From Bacteroidaceae bacterium (GTDB lineage: Bacteria > Bacteroidota > Bacteroidia > Bacteroidales > Bacteroidaceae): DNA of 54,192 nucleotides. Below the pieces are notes generated by a model. The model saw only the letters and a list, made by a program, of their open reading frames with translations, had not been told where the DNA came from and searched no databases. Positions 43,681 through 54,192 of the stretch are shown here, piece after piece. Position numbers and translations under genes: made by a program. The DNA lies in NCBI GenBank assembly GCA_017469525.1, contig JAFUGG010000009.1:1-54192 (forward strand), given 5' to 3'. Within the stretch, counting starts at the first letter, position 1. Every line of letters begins with the position of its first letter.

Positions 43681-44172
43681 TTACTTTACAATTTTAAGGG
43701 TTTCTCTGATTCTGGCCAAAGAGCGCGTGATGTGTTTGTTGACTGCCGACGAGCTGATGCCGAGCACAGAGGCAGTTTCCGCATAGGTCATCTCGTCCTC
43801 GTAGTGAAGCTGGAGCACTCGGCGGTCCTGCTCCGTCAGGTTGTCATCGATGACTTGCTGCAACTGCTTCAGCAGCTCTTCCCGCTCCTCGTCCTTCTGC
43901 CAGGCTGTTTCCTCCTGAAGTTCTTCCTTCAGCCGTCTTTGCAGCTGCCGGTCGCGCAGGATGTGCAGGCATTGGTTCCTCGTGGCAGAGAGCAGATAGC
44001 CTCGGATGCTTTCCGCGGCTATTTCAGGCTTGCCGTTCCAAAGCTTGACGAACACCTGATGCACGGCATCCTTGGCATCCTCAGCATTCTCTACCAAGGA
44101 GAACGCCATGCGATACATGTGCGGATAGCTGTCCTTGAAGAGCCGCTCGAACTGTCGTTTGCTGTAGTCCAT
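43681..44172 (-). CDS. ECF-type RNA polymerase sigma factor
   Basis: The 163-aa protein has a region 2 (FKDSYPHMYRMAFSLVENAEDAKDAVHQVFVKLW), here in part FSLVENAEDAKDAVHQVF, and a region 4 helix-turn-helix (LTEQDRRVLQLHYEDEMTYAETASVLGIS in part: MTYAETASVLGISSSAVNKH). It should direct RNA polymerase to a dedicated set of promoters when released from its partner. The next gene starts 1 bp after the stop, indicating strict co-expression. Confidence 0.92.
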   Translation of the reverse strand: MDYSKRQFERLFKDSYPHMYRMAFSLVENAEDAKDAVHQVFVKLWNGKPEIAAESIRGYLLSATRNQCLHILRDRQLQRRLKEELQEETAWQKDEEREELLKQLQQVIDDNLTEQDRRVLQLHYEDEMTYAETASVLGISSSAVNKHITRSLARIRETLKIVK

Positions 44173-44241
44173 ACCTGTTTAAGACGCTTTTATATATAAG
44201 ACCACTGAGGCGGGAAATCAAATACCCCCTAAGTGCAAAAA

Positions 44242-44329
44242 AATGCGGCACGCCATCTTTGCCAATGCGGCACGCCATCTTTGCCAACGCGGCACGTTAA
44301 GTTTGCCAACGCGGCACGCCGTGTTTGGA
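44242..44329. repeat. Four-unit 22-bp tandem array (locus H)
   Basis: Units at 44242, 44264, 44286 and 44308; the first two are identical (AATGCGGCACGCCATCTTTG plus CC). The GGCACGCC core is the same word as in the last unit of array C, 28 kb away. It fills the gap between the sigma gene start and the end of the oxidoreductase gene. Confidence 0.85.
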
Positions 44330-44350
44330 GATGTCCTGTACGGAGAGTCA

Positions 44351-45340
44351 TTATATCTTTCCCAGAATGCGGTCCATCACCCAGTTGACGCTGGTGGCGC
44401 TGATGCTGTCGGCAGTACAGATGCTGCTTTGCTGCAGGTGTTCCACTACGCTCTGAATGAGTGGGAGCTGAACGTGTTCGGGGTTCTCGACATGAAACTC
44501 CTGACGCCCTTGCTCATTACGCATGACGATGGGCTCGTAGGTAAAGACGGAGAAATGCAGTTGTCCTCGGTCGCCAATCAGTTCGATGCGGTCGGTGCGG
44601 GCGCTCTCGTGACTGACAAAGCACCAAGAGCCGCTGCCGGGCAATCCGTCGGCAAACTGGAAGGCGGCGCTGACGGTATCTTCCGTCTCATAAAGTCCGC
44701 CTCGGTTGCTGCTGAAGCCTTTTGCCCTGACAATGGGGCCAAAGATTTCCTGAAGCAGGTCAATCTGGTGGGGTGCGAGGTCGTAGAAGTATCCTCCACC
44801 TGCGATGTCGCGCTGCACACGCCAGGGGAGGGCTGTGCTGTTGTAGTCGAGGTCGCGAGGCGGGCAGGCAAAGCGTATCTGCACAGATGTCACCTTGCCG
44901 ATGGCACCTTTCTCTACGAGTTCCTTCACTTTCTGGAAGTAGGGCAGATAGCGTCTGTAGTAGGCCACGAAACATGGCACATGTGTCTGTTCGCTGATGC
45001 GGTTGATGCGCTGACAGTCGAGATAACTGCTGGCGAGGGGTTTCTCTACATAGACAGGCTTACCTGCCTTCATGGCCATGATGGCGTAAGTGGCATGGGA
45101 GGATGGCGGCGTAGCGATATAGATGGCATTCACGTCGGAGTCGTTGATGAGTTGCAGCGCATCGGTGTACCAGCGCGGGATGTTGTGCCGCTCCGCATAG
45201 GACGAGGCTTTCTCCTTGCTGCGACTCATCACAGCTTGTATCTTTGAGCCGGGCACAAGATTGAATGCCGGCCCGCTCTTCTTCTCTGTTGCTTCACCGC
45301 AACCGATGAAGCCCCAACGAATTTCTTTGGTGTAGTTCAT
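44351..45340 (-). CDS. Gfo/Idh/MocA family oxidoreductase
   Basis: The 329-aa cytoplasmic enzyme begins RWGFIGCGEATEKKSGPAF (Rossmann glycines) and has YVEKPLASSYLDCQRIN with the conserved EKP lysine, plus GGGYFYDLAPHQIDLLQEI in the substrate-binding part. It should oxidise or reduce a sugar or cyclitol with NAD(P). No signal peptide, unlike the paralogue at 18281. It follows the porin gene after 66 bp of TGACCATT-type repeat spacer, so co-transcription is plausible. Confidence 0.88.
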   Translation of the reverse strand: MNYTKEIRWGFIGCGEATEKKSGPAFNLVPGSKIQAVMSRSKEKASSYAERHNIPRWYTDALQLINDSDVNAIYIATPPSSHATYAIMAMKAGKPVYVEKPLASSYLDCQRINRISEQTHVPCFVAYYRRYLPYFQKVKELVEKGAIGKVTSVQIRFACPPRDLDYNSTALPWRVQRDIAGGGYFYDLAPHQIDLLQEIFGPIVRAKGFSSNRGGLYETEDTVSAAFQFADGLPGSGSWCFVSHESARTDRIELIGDRGQLHFSVFTYEPIVMRNEQGRQEFHVENPEHVQLPLIQSVVEHLQQSSICTADSISATSVNWVMDRILGKI

Positions 45341-45406
45341 TGACCATTAAACATTGACCATTGACCATTGTATGCGGTGGCTGATTCTTCATTCTTCACT
45401 CTTCAT
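45341..45406. repeat. Low-complexity spacer with TGACCATT repeats
   Basis: ATTGACCATT occurs three times, followed by TTCATTCTTCACTCTTCATT. The reverse complement AATGGTCAATGG occurs inside the 1324-aa gene near 33124-33160, where it is translated. It separates the porin and oxidoreductase genes. Confidence 0.55.
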
Positions 45407-47671
45407 TTAGTTGAAAAAGTTCCAACTCAGGCCGAAGTGGATAGTCATGGGGTTGATGGGGTAGTGAGGCACGAGGAAGGAATGTCCCGAGCCAGCGTTG
45501 ACGTGCCGTGCCGAGACATAGATGCGGCAGTGCTTGAGGTGCATGTTGACGTATGCCCCCACGATGGGATAACCGCCTATCTTGACGCGCTCGTGGTTTG
45601 CGTCTTGAGTGGCAAACTGCTGAATGGCAGGGCTGTAATCGGGGGCATAGTATGAGGTGAAGAAACGCATGTCGCCGCCTATCTGCACGCGCAGTATCTT
45701 GTTGATGCCTATGCGGAAGAGGAGGTAGAGGTTGGTGTAGGCATTGAATTTGGGCAGCGGCAGGGCATCCTGGTCTGTGCTCGTCTGGAAGCTCAGGTGA
45801 TTGTCCCAATGGATGACCTTCCAGCTGAGGTCTTGTGACAGTGTGGCGCCAAACACTTGTACGCAGCTTGCCTGCTTGACGCCCACGGAGTGGCTGTAGT
45901 CAGTGGGGATGATGCTCGATGCGCTTTTGCCTTCGAGCAAGGTGTTCTGCATGCCGAAGTAGGTATAGTTCGACACGTTCTCGAAGCCTACCTGCAACTT
46001 CGTCCCGAACTTCTTGAGACGAAGCGTGCCGTCAATCTTGAAGCGAACCTCCCTGCTCAGGTCGTCGTTGTCCCACCATGCGCTTCCCGAGTGATAGTGT
46101 CGGAAGAAGAAGTTGGGCTTCCGGTGCATGAAGTTGGCATGCAGGTCGCAGGTTAGGGTGTCGCGTCTGCCGAGGCGGAACTGGAGGTCTGTCTTGCCGT
46201 CGATGTTCAGGTCGCCTACATGTTCGCCGATGAGCCATACCTCGGCGGATGTGTTGAAGTGGAAGCGTGAGCCTTGTGTGCGTGCCAGTTCGCCGCCCAC
46301 TGAGATGTCGTTTTCCGTGTAGCGCACCATGTTCTTCTTGTCTTCCATCAGTTGATAGGTGCGCAGTTTGTGGGTGCCGAAGAGTGTGATGCCCATCTGT
46401 GCCCATTTATTGAAGCCTTCGCGGAGTGCAATTCCAAAGGTGTTGCGCACGGAGAGGGCTCTCGTCAGGTCCTTCATCTTGTTTCCGTCGCCGTAGAAGC
46501 AGTCTGTGTAGTAGTTTTGTGTGGTGTTGTGGGCCAGGTATTCGTGTTTGAGGTTGCTCAGTTCGAAGGTGTGTATGAGGCTGGTGACGGGAACGAACTC
46601 CTGGGGAACTTCTTGCTTGTCCTTCCAAGCCTGCAGGAGCGAATCGAGTGCAATCCTTCGTGCCAGTGTGTCTTCTCGGAGCACCACCTGGATGCTGTCT
46701 GGCAGGTCGGAGATAAGTTCGGCGGCAGACGGCGGGGTGGGCTTCAGGGAGTCGGGCACTTCGAGGATACGTATGAAGCCGAGGTTGTAGCGATGTGAGA
46801 GGTAGGCATGTTGCTCGTGGTTCCTGTTCCATGTTTGGTCGAGCATGGTCGGGATGTTCTTCGAGTCGTATGATTGCCCCATGCTGAACGGGTCCTCGAT
46901 ATAACGGTCGTCTTCGATGCCGCCGTTCTCGCCCATCTTCATGTGGTTGATGCCGATGTAGGCATGTATGTTGTAGCGGTCGCCACGGTAATAGCCGTAG
47001 AACGTACTGCCGAACATGCTGCTTGGCTGTGCATAATAATAGCCAACGCCGTAGCTGTAGTCTATCTTGAAACCCAGTCCTGCGAGCTTGTTGATGTTTG
47101 TGGCGAAGTATCCACGGACGCGGTCTTCGCCTGTCTGACGGTTGCCGCAGGAGTGGTAGGCAAGGTTCGTGATGGGGCTTTTTGTGTTGGTGAAGCGGAA
47201 GTCCTGCAGCGAGCCGCGGAAGAAGCTGAGTGGCTGCAGGAAGAGGAACTCGTCGGAGGTGTTGTCGCGATTGAAGTAGAGGCGGCTCAGGCGCGGGGAC
47301 GAGATGTTGGCCAGGTAGTTGTATTCGCCCGTATATCCGTCGGTGGCGTTCCACTTCTGGAAATCGTGGACGACGGTATCATTGTTCTCTGCATCGATGA
47401 CGGTGCCGAGCCGAGGCTCCAGCACCCATTGGAACTGCCCGATGGGGATGGGTTTCTCGCGTTTGTGTTTCGTCGTGTCGCGTCCCCATGTGGTACGATT
47501 GCCTGCTCCGTCGGTGTAGGAGCCGTATTCGTTATCCCTCACGATGTATGTGTCGCCGTCATCGTAGAGGGCAGCGTTGCTGCCGTTCTGGTTGACGCGA
47601 TGTGTCTGGGCACCTGCTGTCAGCACGGAGCAGATGGCGAGAATGAGGGTCAGAAGCCGTTCCTTCGTCAT
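45407..47671 (-). CDS. Putative outer-membrane porin
   Basis: 754 aa from the ATG at 47671, which gives a signal peptide (MTKERLLTLILAICSVLTAG, cleavage near AQ); an upstream in-frame ATG at 47815 would only add a hydrophilic leader. The protein has an N-terminal region with FQWVLEPRLGTVIDAEN and then many amphipathic aromatic strands (FRFTNTKSPITNLAYHSC, VGYYYAQPSSMFGS, FHFNTSAEVWLIGEHVGD, YVNMHLKHCRIYVSARHV), ending FGLSWNFFN. This matches the large 'putative porin' family of Bacteroidetes. No plug or TonB box is seen. The transported solute is unknown. Confidence 0.8.
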   Translation of the reverse strand: MTKERLLTLILAICSVLTAGAQTHRVNQNGSNAALYDDGDTYIVRDNEYGSYTDGAGNRTTWGRDTTKHKREKPIPIGQFQWVLEPRLGTVIDAENNDTVVHDFQKWNATDGYTGEYNYLANISSPRLSRLYFNRDNTSDEFLFLQPLSFFRGSLQDFRFTNTKSPITNLAYHSCGNRQTGEDRVRGYFATNINKLAGLGFKIDYSYGVGYYYAQPSSMFGSTFYGYYRGDRYNIHAYIGINHMKMGENGGIEDDRYIEDPFSMGQSYDSKNIPTMLDQTWNRNHEQHAYLSHRYNLGFIRILEVPDSLKPTPPSAAELISDLPDSIQVVLREDTLARRIALDSLLQAWKDKQEVPQEFVPVTSLIHTFELSNLKHEYLAHNTTQNYYTDCFYGDGNKMKDLTRALSVRNTFGIALREGFNKWAQMGITLFGTHKLRTYQLMEDKKNMVRYTENDISVGGELARTQGSRFHFNTSAEVWLIGEHVGDLNIDGKTDLQFRLGRRDTLTCDLHANFMHRKPNFFFRHYHSGSAWWDNDDLSREVRFKIDGTLRLKKFGTKLQVGFENVSNYTYFGMQNTLLEGKSASSIIPTDYSHSVGVKQASCVQVFGATLSQDLSWKVIHWDNHLSFQTSTDQDALPLPKFNAYTNLYLLFRIGINKILRVQIGGDMRFFTSYYAPDYSPAIQQFATQDANHERVKIGGYPIVGAYVNMHLKHCRIYVSARHVNAGSGHSFLVPHYPINPMTIHFGLSWNFFN

Positions 47672-47816
47672 GCAGTTCTTCTTTGTTCCTACAGCTTTTG
47701 GCCGCCTGTTCCCGACAGATGGGGTGGGGCCTGTTCGTGAATACACATTATATATTATGTGTGTGAGTGATTCACTCTGCTGCCGGTTTCGTTCGGGAGT
47801 CGAGGCAAACATCATG

Positions 47817-47824
47817 CAAATTTA
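47817..47824 (-). promoter_or_regulatory. Possible -7 box for the porin gene
   Basis: TAAATTTG on the minus strand. It would give a leader of about 140 nt before the ATG at 47671, containing a palindrome (ACACATAATATATAATGTGT, around 47744-47763). The -33 element is weak. Confidence 0.35.
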
Positions 47825-47938
47825 GGAAAAAAACGCAAGACACATCGGTCTGGGCGCAGAAAAAATCATTAAGAATGGAAAAAGTGTATGAAAAGGGTGT
47901 AGTATTGTGGGCAAAAGGCCTAAAGCTTGACAGATGTC

Positions 47939-48488
47939 GGGCTGTTGCTTCTGCAGAGAAGTCTGCGAACTTCTGCGTGGAAGTTTTACCTCAGTTCGGG
48001 ATAAGTTATCATTGCTGTCCGATAAAGTCAGTCAGGTATCCTAAGCCTGGAAGGCTTCACTTTGAGTAACCGGGGGCGAAGCCCTCGGACAAAGTGCGAA
48101 GCCCTCCCCTGCTCCTGCCTGGAAGGCAGTACTATGAAGCATCGGTGGGTACTGCCTTCCAGGCATCGGGATGTGCAGCGGTCGCCCAACCGATGGCGTT
48201 GCCCTCGGTTACTCGAGGTGAAGCCTTCCAGGCTTTTTTCTCATCAGGCATTTTCAAGCCCAACTCAATTAGGGTTGACCCCGGAGGGTCCTTGCTATCA
48301 AAGGGACGAAGAATGTCTTAGATGGTTTACCGGACAGTAGTCAAAAGAAGTCTCATATTACCAACTTATTATATTACTTTCTTATCCCGAACTGAGGTAA
48401 GTTTGCGAACTTCTGCAGAGAAGTTTGCGAAGTTCTGCAGAGAAGTTTGCGAAGTTCTGCAGAGAAGTCGGGCAACTTCTGCTGTGAA
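47939..48488. repeat. Six-unit 22-bp tandem array (locus I), split by a mobile element
   Basis: Units at 47939 and 47961 lie left of the inserted element, and units at 48401, 48423, 48445 and 48467 lie right of it. Consensus GTTTGCGAAGTTCTGCAGAG plus AA. Removing the element with one copy of the GTT duplication restores the exact 22-bp register. Confidence 0.85.
47986..48400. mobile_element. MITE-like element with 20-bp terminal inverted repeats, containing a second palindromic element
   Basis: TTACCTCAGTTCGGGATAAG (47986-48005) and its exact complement at 48381-48400 bound 415 bp; GTT is duplicated outside (47983-47985, 48401-48403). Inside, CTGTCCGATAAA (48015-48026) and TTTACCGGACAG (48326-48337) bound a nested palindromic unit whose core (AAGCCTGGAAGGCTTCAC, GAGTAACCGGGGGCGAAGCC) matches the element at 15342-15600. 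There is no transposase gene. Confidence 0.8.
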
Positions 48489-48581
48489 CTTTCGGCGTTT
48501 CCTCCTATGGACATTCCTGCCCGTCTCTTTCGAATGAAGGAAAACCTCCAGAGGAGTTGCTGAACGGGACGCGTCGTTCTC

Positions 48582-49682
48582 TCAGGTGGCGCGTGAGAAG
48601 TATTCTGCCGGCGAACAACCTTTGTAGAGCTTGAAGTTGCGATAGAAGGCGGAGGCAGACGTGAAACCGCACTTCTGCCAGGTATCATCCATGTCCCGCA
48701 GCTCGTTTTGCTTGACGAGTAGTATGAAGTGGTCGATGCGTCTGCGGTTTACCAGTTCCGAGAAGGAAATGCCCAGTCCCACGTTGACTGCACGCCAGAT
48801 GTAGTTCCTGTTGCTTCCCAGATGGAGGGCCAAGTCGCTTATCTTTATGTTGGGTTGCAAGTAGAGCTTTTCCTCGTCCATAGCTCTCAGCACGTCGCGC
48901 TGCAGCTGGGCGAAGTGGTCCCCCTGGTCATCCCCCTCGCCTGACAGCAGGTTCTCGCCCCGCTCACCGTGGTCGCTGTCTGCCGAGAGACAGGTGCCGA
49001 CCTCGTCCACCTCGTCTTTGACGGCTGTCACTTTGGGCAGCAGACGGACGGACTCGTAGCCCAGCATGAAGATGAAGGCAGAGAAGAGCGTGGAGGGTAC
49101 GGCCAGCATGGCGACGGAGGATAGGAAACGTTCGCGTCCCAGAAGATTGGCGGTAAACGATGCCAGCGTTGTAAGAAAGAGGAAGAGGAGCAGACCTCGC
49201 AGGGGACGCAGCGAGTAGGGCTCTGTGTCGGCATAGGAGGAGGCTATGGCTGTCTCATAGCTTCGCAGCATTCGCCATCCCAAGATGAAGACCGATATGA
49301 CTTGCCCGGCAAACACTATCCTTGCCACTACTTGTGCTTCACTCCACATCAGCTGTGCCGGAGCAAGCAGAACTGCAGGCATGAGCCACAGGAACTGCGC
49401 TCGGCGGCTAAGACGATGCAACGTCAGCTTGCAGAGATAGAAGTGCCAAAGAGGAAAGACTGCCAGGTTGCAATAGCGATATAACAGGTCGACAGGCCAC
49501 GGCGCATGGCCCGAGAGGCTGAAATAGATGAAGTGGCAGAGGTAGAGCCCCGCCGTGGTAATCATGAAGCAGAGCAGGCTTTGTCGAGGTGCGCTCGGGT
49601 GTGTCCTGTAATCCAGCCCGAGCCACAATGACCAGAATGCTGCGACAAAAAGCGGTGCGGAAAGGACGATGTGCTCTGCCAT
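48582..49682 (-). CDS. Membrane-anchored AraC-family regulator
   Basis: The 366-aa protein has about seven hydrophobic segments in residues 1-215 (APLFVAAFWSLWLGLDY, LLLFLFLTTLASFTAN and others) and a cytoplasmic C-terminal AraC-type helix-turn-helix (ISDLALHLGSNRNYIWRAVN, CGFTSASAFYRNFKLYKGCSP). This layout is common in Bacteroidetes for regulators that may sense a signal in the membrane. It is last in an operon with the GH2 enzyme and may control it. The 93 bp after its stop lead into array I. Confidence 0.85.
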   Translation of the reverse strand: MAEHIVLSAPLFVAAFWSLWLGLDYRTHPSAPRQSLLCFMITTAGLYLCHFIYFSLSGHAPWPVDLLYRYCNLAVFPLWHFYLCKLTLHRLSRRAQFLWLMPAVLLAPAQLMWSEAQVVARIVFAGQVISVFILGWRMLRSYETAIASSYADTEPYSLRPLRGLLLFLFLTTLASFTANLLGRERFLSSVAMLAVPSTLFSAFIFMLGYESVRLLPKVTAVKDEVDEVGTCLSADSDHGERGENLLSGEGDDQGDHFAQLQRDVLRAMDEEKLYLQPNIKISDLALHLGSNRNYIWRAVNVGLGISFSELVNRRRIDHFILLVKQNELRDMDDTWQKCGFTSASAFYRNFKLYKGCSPAEYFSRAT

Positions 49683-49684
49683 GC

Positions 49685-49918
49685 TCAGACGATACGCAAT
49701 ATGAATTCTATCACCTTCAGCACCATGCCGGCGGCAATGACGCAGAGTGCCGGCACATGATTGTCTCCGCCAAAGAAGTACATGGCAAGCCCGACGGCAG
49801 CCAGGGCGAGGAACAGCGTGTTGAGCACCATTCTGATCTTGGTGTTGTCGTGTTGTCCTGCCCGCTTCCTGCGGATGCGTTCCACTTGTTCTTCCAGGGA
49901 AAGTTCTTCCTGTCTCAT
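49685..49918 (-). CDS. Small membrane protein between GH2 and AraC genes
   Basis: 77 aa: a charged N-terminal helix (LEEQVERIRRKRAG), then two hydrophobic segments (about residues 30-48 and 54-74). It lies 8 bp after the GH2 gene and 2 bp before the AraC gene, so all three are probably one transcript. No family recognised. Confidence 0.65.
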   Translation of the reverse strand: MRQEELSLEEQVERIRRKRAGQHDNTKIRMVLNTLFLALAAVGLAMYFFGGDNHVPALCVIAAGMVLKVIEFILRIV

Positions 49919-49926
49919 CGTTTAGT

Positions 49927-53652
<3,726 letters not shown>

Positions 53653-53671
53653 TTAAATGTGACGACAGACG

Positions 53672-53781
53672 TCAATCGCTGAGTGGTGTCGTCCAACGCC
53701 TCACGTCACGTTTCCAGTACTTACACGAGAAAACTCCAGTACTCACACGTGAGTACTGGAGTTTTCACACGTGAGTACTGG
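53672..53781. repeat. Five-unit 22-bp tandem array (locus J) with terminator-like palindrome
   Basis: Units at 53672, 53694, 53716, 53738 and 53760. The last three share AGTACT..CACACG; 53731-53766 forms a long palindrome opening AAAACTCCAGTACTCAC and closing GTGAGTACTGGAGTTTT. The array ends one base before the stop codon of the DUF6078 gene and may terminate it. Confidence 0.8.
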
Positions 53782-53782
53782 C

Positions 53783-54192
53783 TTAGTCACAGTAGTTGAT
53801 ATGTTCCTCGTAACGGTCGAAGGGCAGGTCTTCCGTGATGCCGACTTTCCGTAGTGCCGCGATGACAGTCTCTTGATACTGGGGCGAGAGGGGCGTCTCG
53901 CCGCGACGATAGGCAAAGTATTCGTTCCGTCCGAACTCCATGATGAGGGAATTCATGAAAGTCTTATATTGTGCTGGGAACATCCTCTTCTGGAAACCTG
54001 TGAATCCGTAGGCATATTTCACCGGTTTCGAGTCGCGATAGAACTGGCAGCGACTGCTTTTTGTGCATGTTTCCGGGTTGATGAGATTCAGGATTGCCTT
54101 GCTCTTTTGCAGCGTGGAATAGGCAATCTGATGCAGACAGGTTGCTGCCACAGGGCAGTCTTTGTGCAGACAGACGGTATAGTCTGACGGCA
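53783..54192 (-). CDS. DUF6078-like protein, partial at the window edge
   Basis: The frame is open to the last base of the window, so the start lies outside. A GTG at 54151 could be read as a start, but the upstream codons (CLHKDCPVAATCLHQ spans it) already look like family sequence. The visible 136 codons include KSSRCQFYRDSKPVKYAYGF, FQKRMFPAQYKTFMN and YFAYRRGETPLSPQ, a pattern I associate with DUF6078 proteins of Bacteroidales, which have cysteine pairs near the N-terminus. Function unknown. Confidence 0.65.
   Translation of the reverse strand, partial: PSDYTVCLHKDCPVAATCLHQIAYSTLQKSKAILNLINPETCTKSSRCQFYRDSKPVKYAYGFTGFQKRMFPAQYKTFMNSLIMEFGRNEYFAYRRGETPLSPQYQETVIAALRKVGITEDLPFDRYEEHINYCD

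Noticed and set aside
48062..48340. Short ORFs inside the palindromic elements
   Set aside because: Translations of hairpin arms appear in several frames and both strands, as expected for palindromes, and lack start signals.

Overview
The window comes from a Bacteroidota chromosome, most likely a Prevotellaceae-type gut or rumen species. Evidence: promoters of the Bacteroidetes type (-7 box TAnnTTTG with a TTTG-like -33 box 19-20 bp upstream) recur before many genes; lpxC is fused to fabZ and sits in the order lpxD-lpxC/fabZ-lpxA; DUF4250, DUF2284, DUF6078 and DUF4465 proteins are present; and secreted proteins end in the short GxYIxNGKKVxxK-type tail common in Prevotella. No rRNA, complete tRNA, CRISPR array or intact transposase gene was found.

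Layout. 1-1140: a Fic/AbiEi-type gene cut short by what looks like an insertion-sequence end, then an ORF-free stretch with a good promoter and a strong terminator that may make a non-coding RNA. 1158-3003 (minus): four-gene operon (acyl-ACP thioesterase, DUF2284, DUF4250, small protein). 3190-3702: small outer-membrane barrel. 4298-15260 (plus): long housekeeping operon purM, two small membrane ORFs, prfA, a small membrane ORF, pyrF, lpxD, lpxC/fabZ, lpxA, a pRiA4b ORF-3-like gene, miaA and a class A penicillin-binding protein. 15839-19585 (minus): DUF1080 hydrolase plus Gfo/Idh/MocA oxidoreductase, probably 3-keto-glycoside chemistry. 19739-21013: NOL1/NOP2/Sun rRNA methyltransferase with an in-frame palindromic insert. 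21131-25312: GDP-mannose to GDP-fucose genes (manC, gmd, fcl) with an overlapping GH10 xylanase. 25456-33389: vitamin B12 locus (cobalamin riboswitch, BtuB-like receptor, BtuG-like propeller, 1324-aa double-DUF4465 protein, 49-aa peptide). 33588-39046 (minus): licD, CDP-alcohol phosphotransferase, flippase-like membrane protein, aminoethylphosphonate-type transaminase, and a cytidylyltransferase/oxidoreductase fusion; probably a phospho-alcohol or phosphonate decoration pathway. 39100-40914: decayed, AT-richer DNA with a nonsense-interrupted agmatine deiminase-like gene and a broken copy of the flippase C-terminus. 41063-44172 (minus): ECF sigma factor, an unusual membrane protein with TonB-plug-like repeats, and a secreted protein. 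44351-47671 (minus): oxidoreductase and porin. 48582-53490 (minus): GH2 beta-galactosidase with ricin-type lectin domain, small membrane protein, membrane-bound AraC regulator. 53783-54192: partial DUF6078 gene.

The most striking non-genic pattern is a set of tandem arrays with an almost constant 22-bp period in nearly every long intergenic gap (about ten loci). The unit sequence differs from locus to locus but the period does not, units often contain a dyad, and neighbouring units are sometimes inverted copies that form terminator-like hairpins. Two palindromic MITE-like elements have landed in such arrays, one leaving a clear 7-bp and the other a 3-bp target duplication.

All calls come from reading the sequence and from family knowledge; no database search was run.
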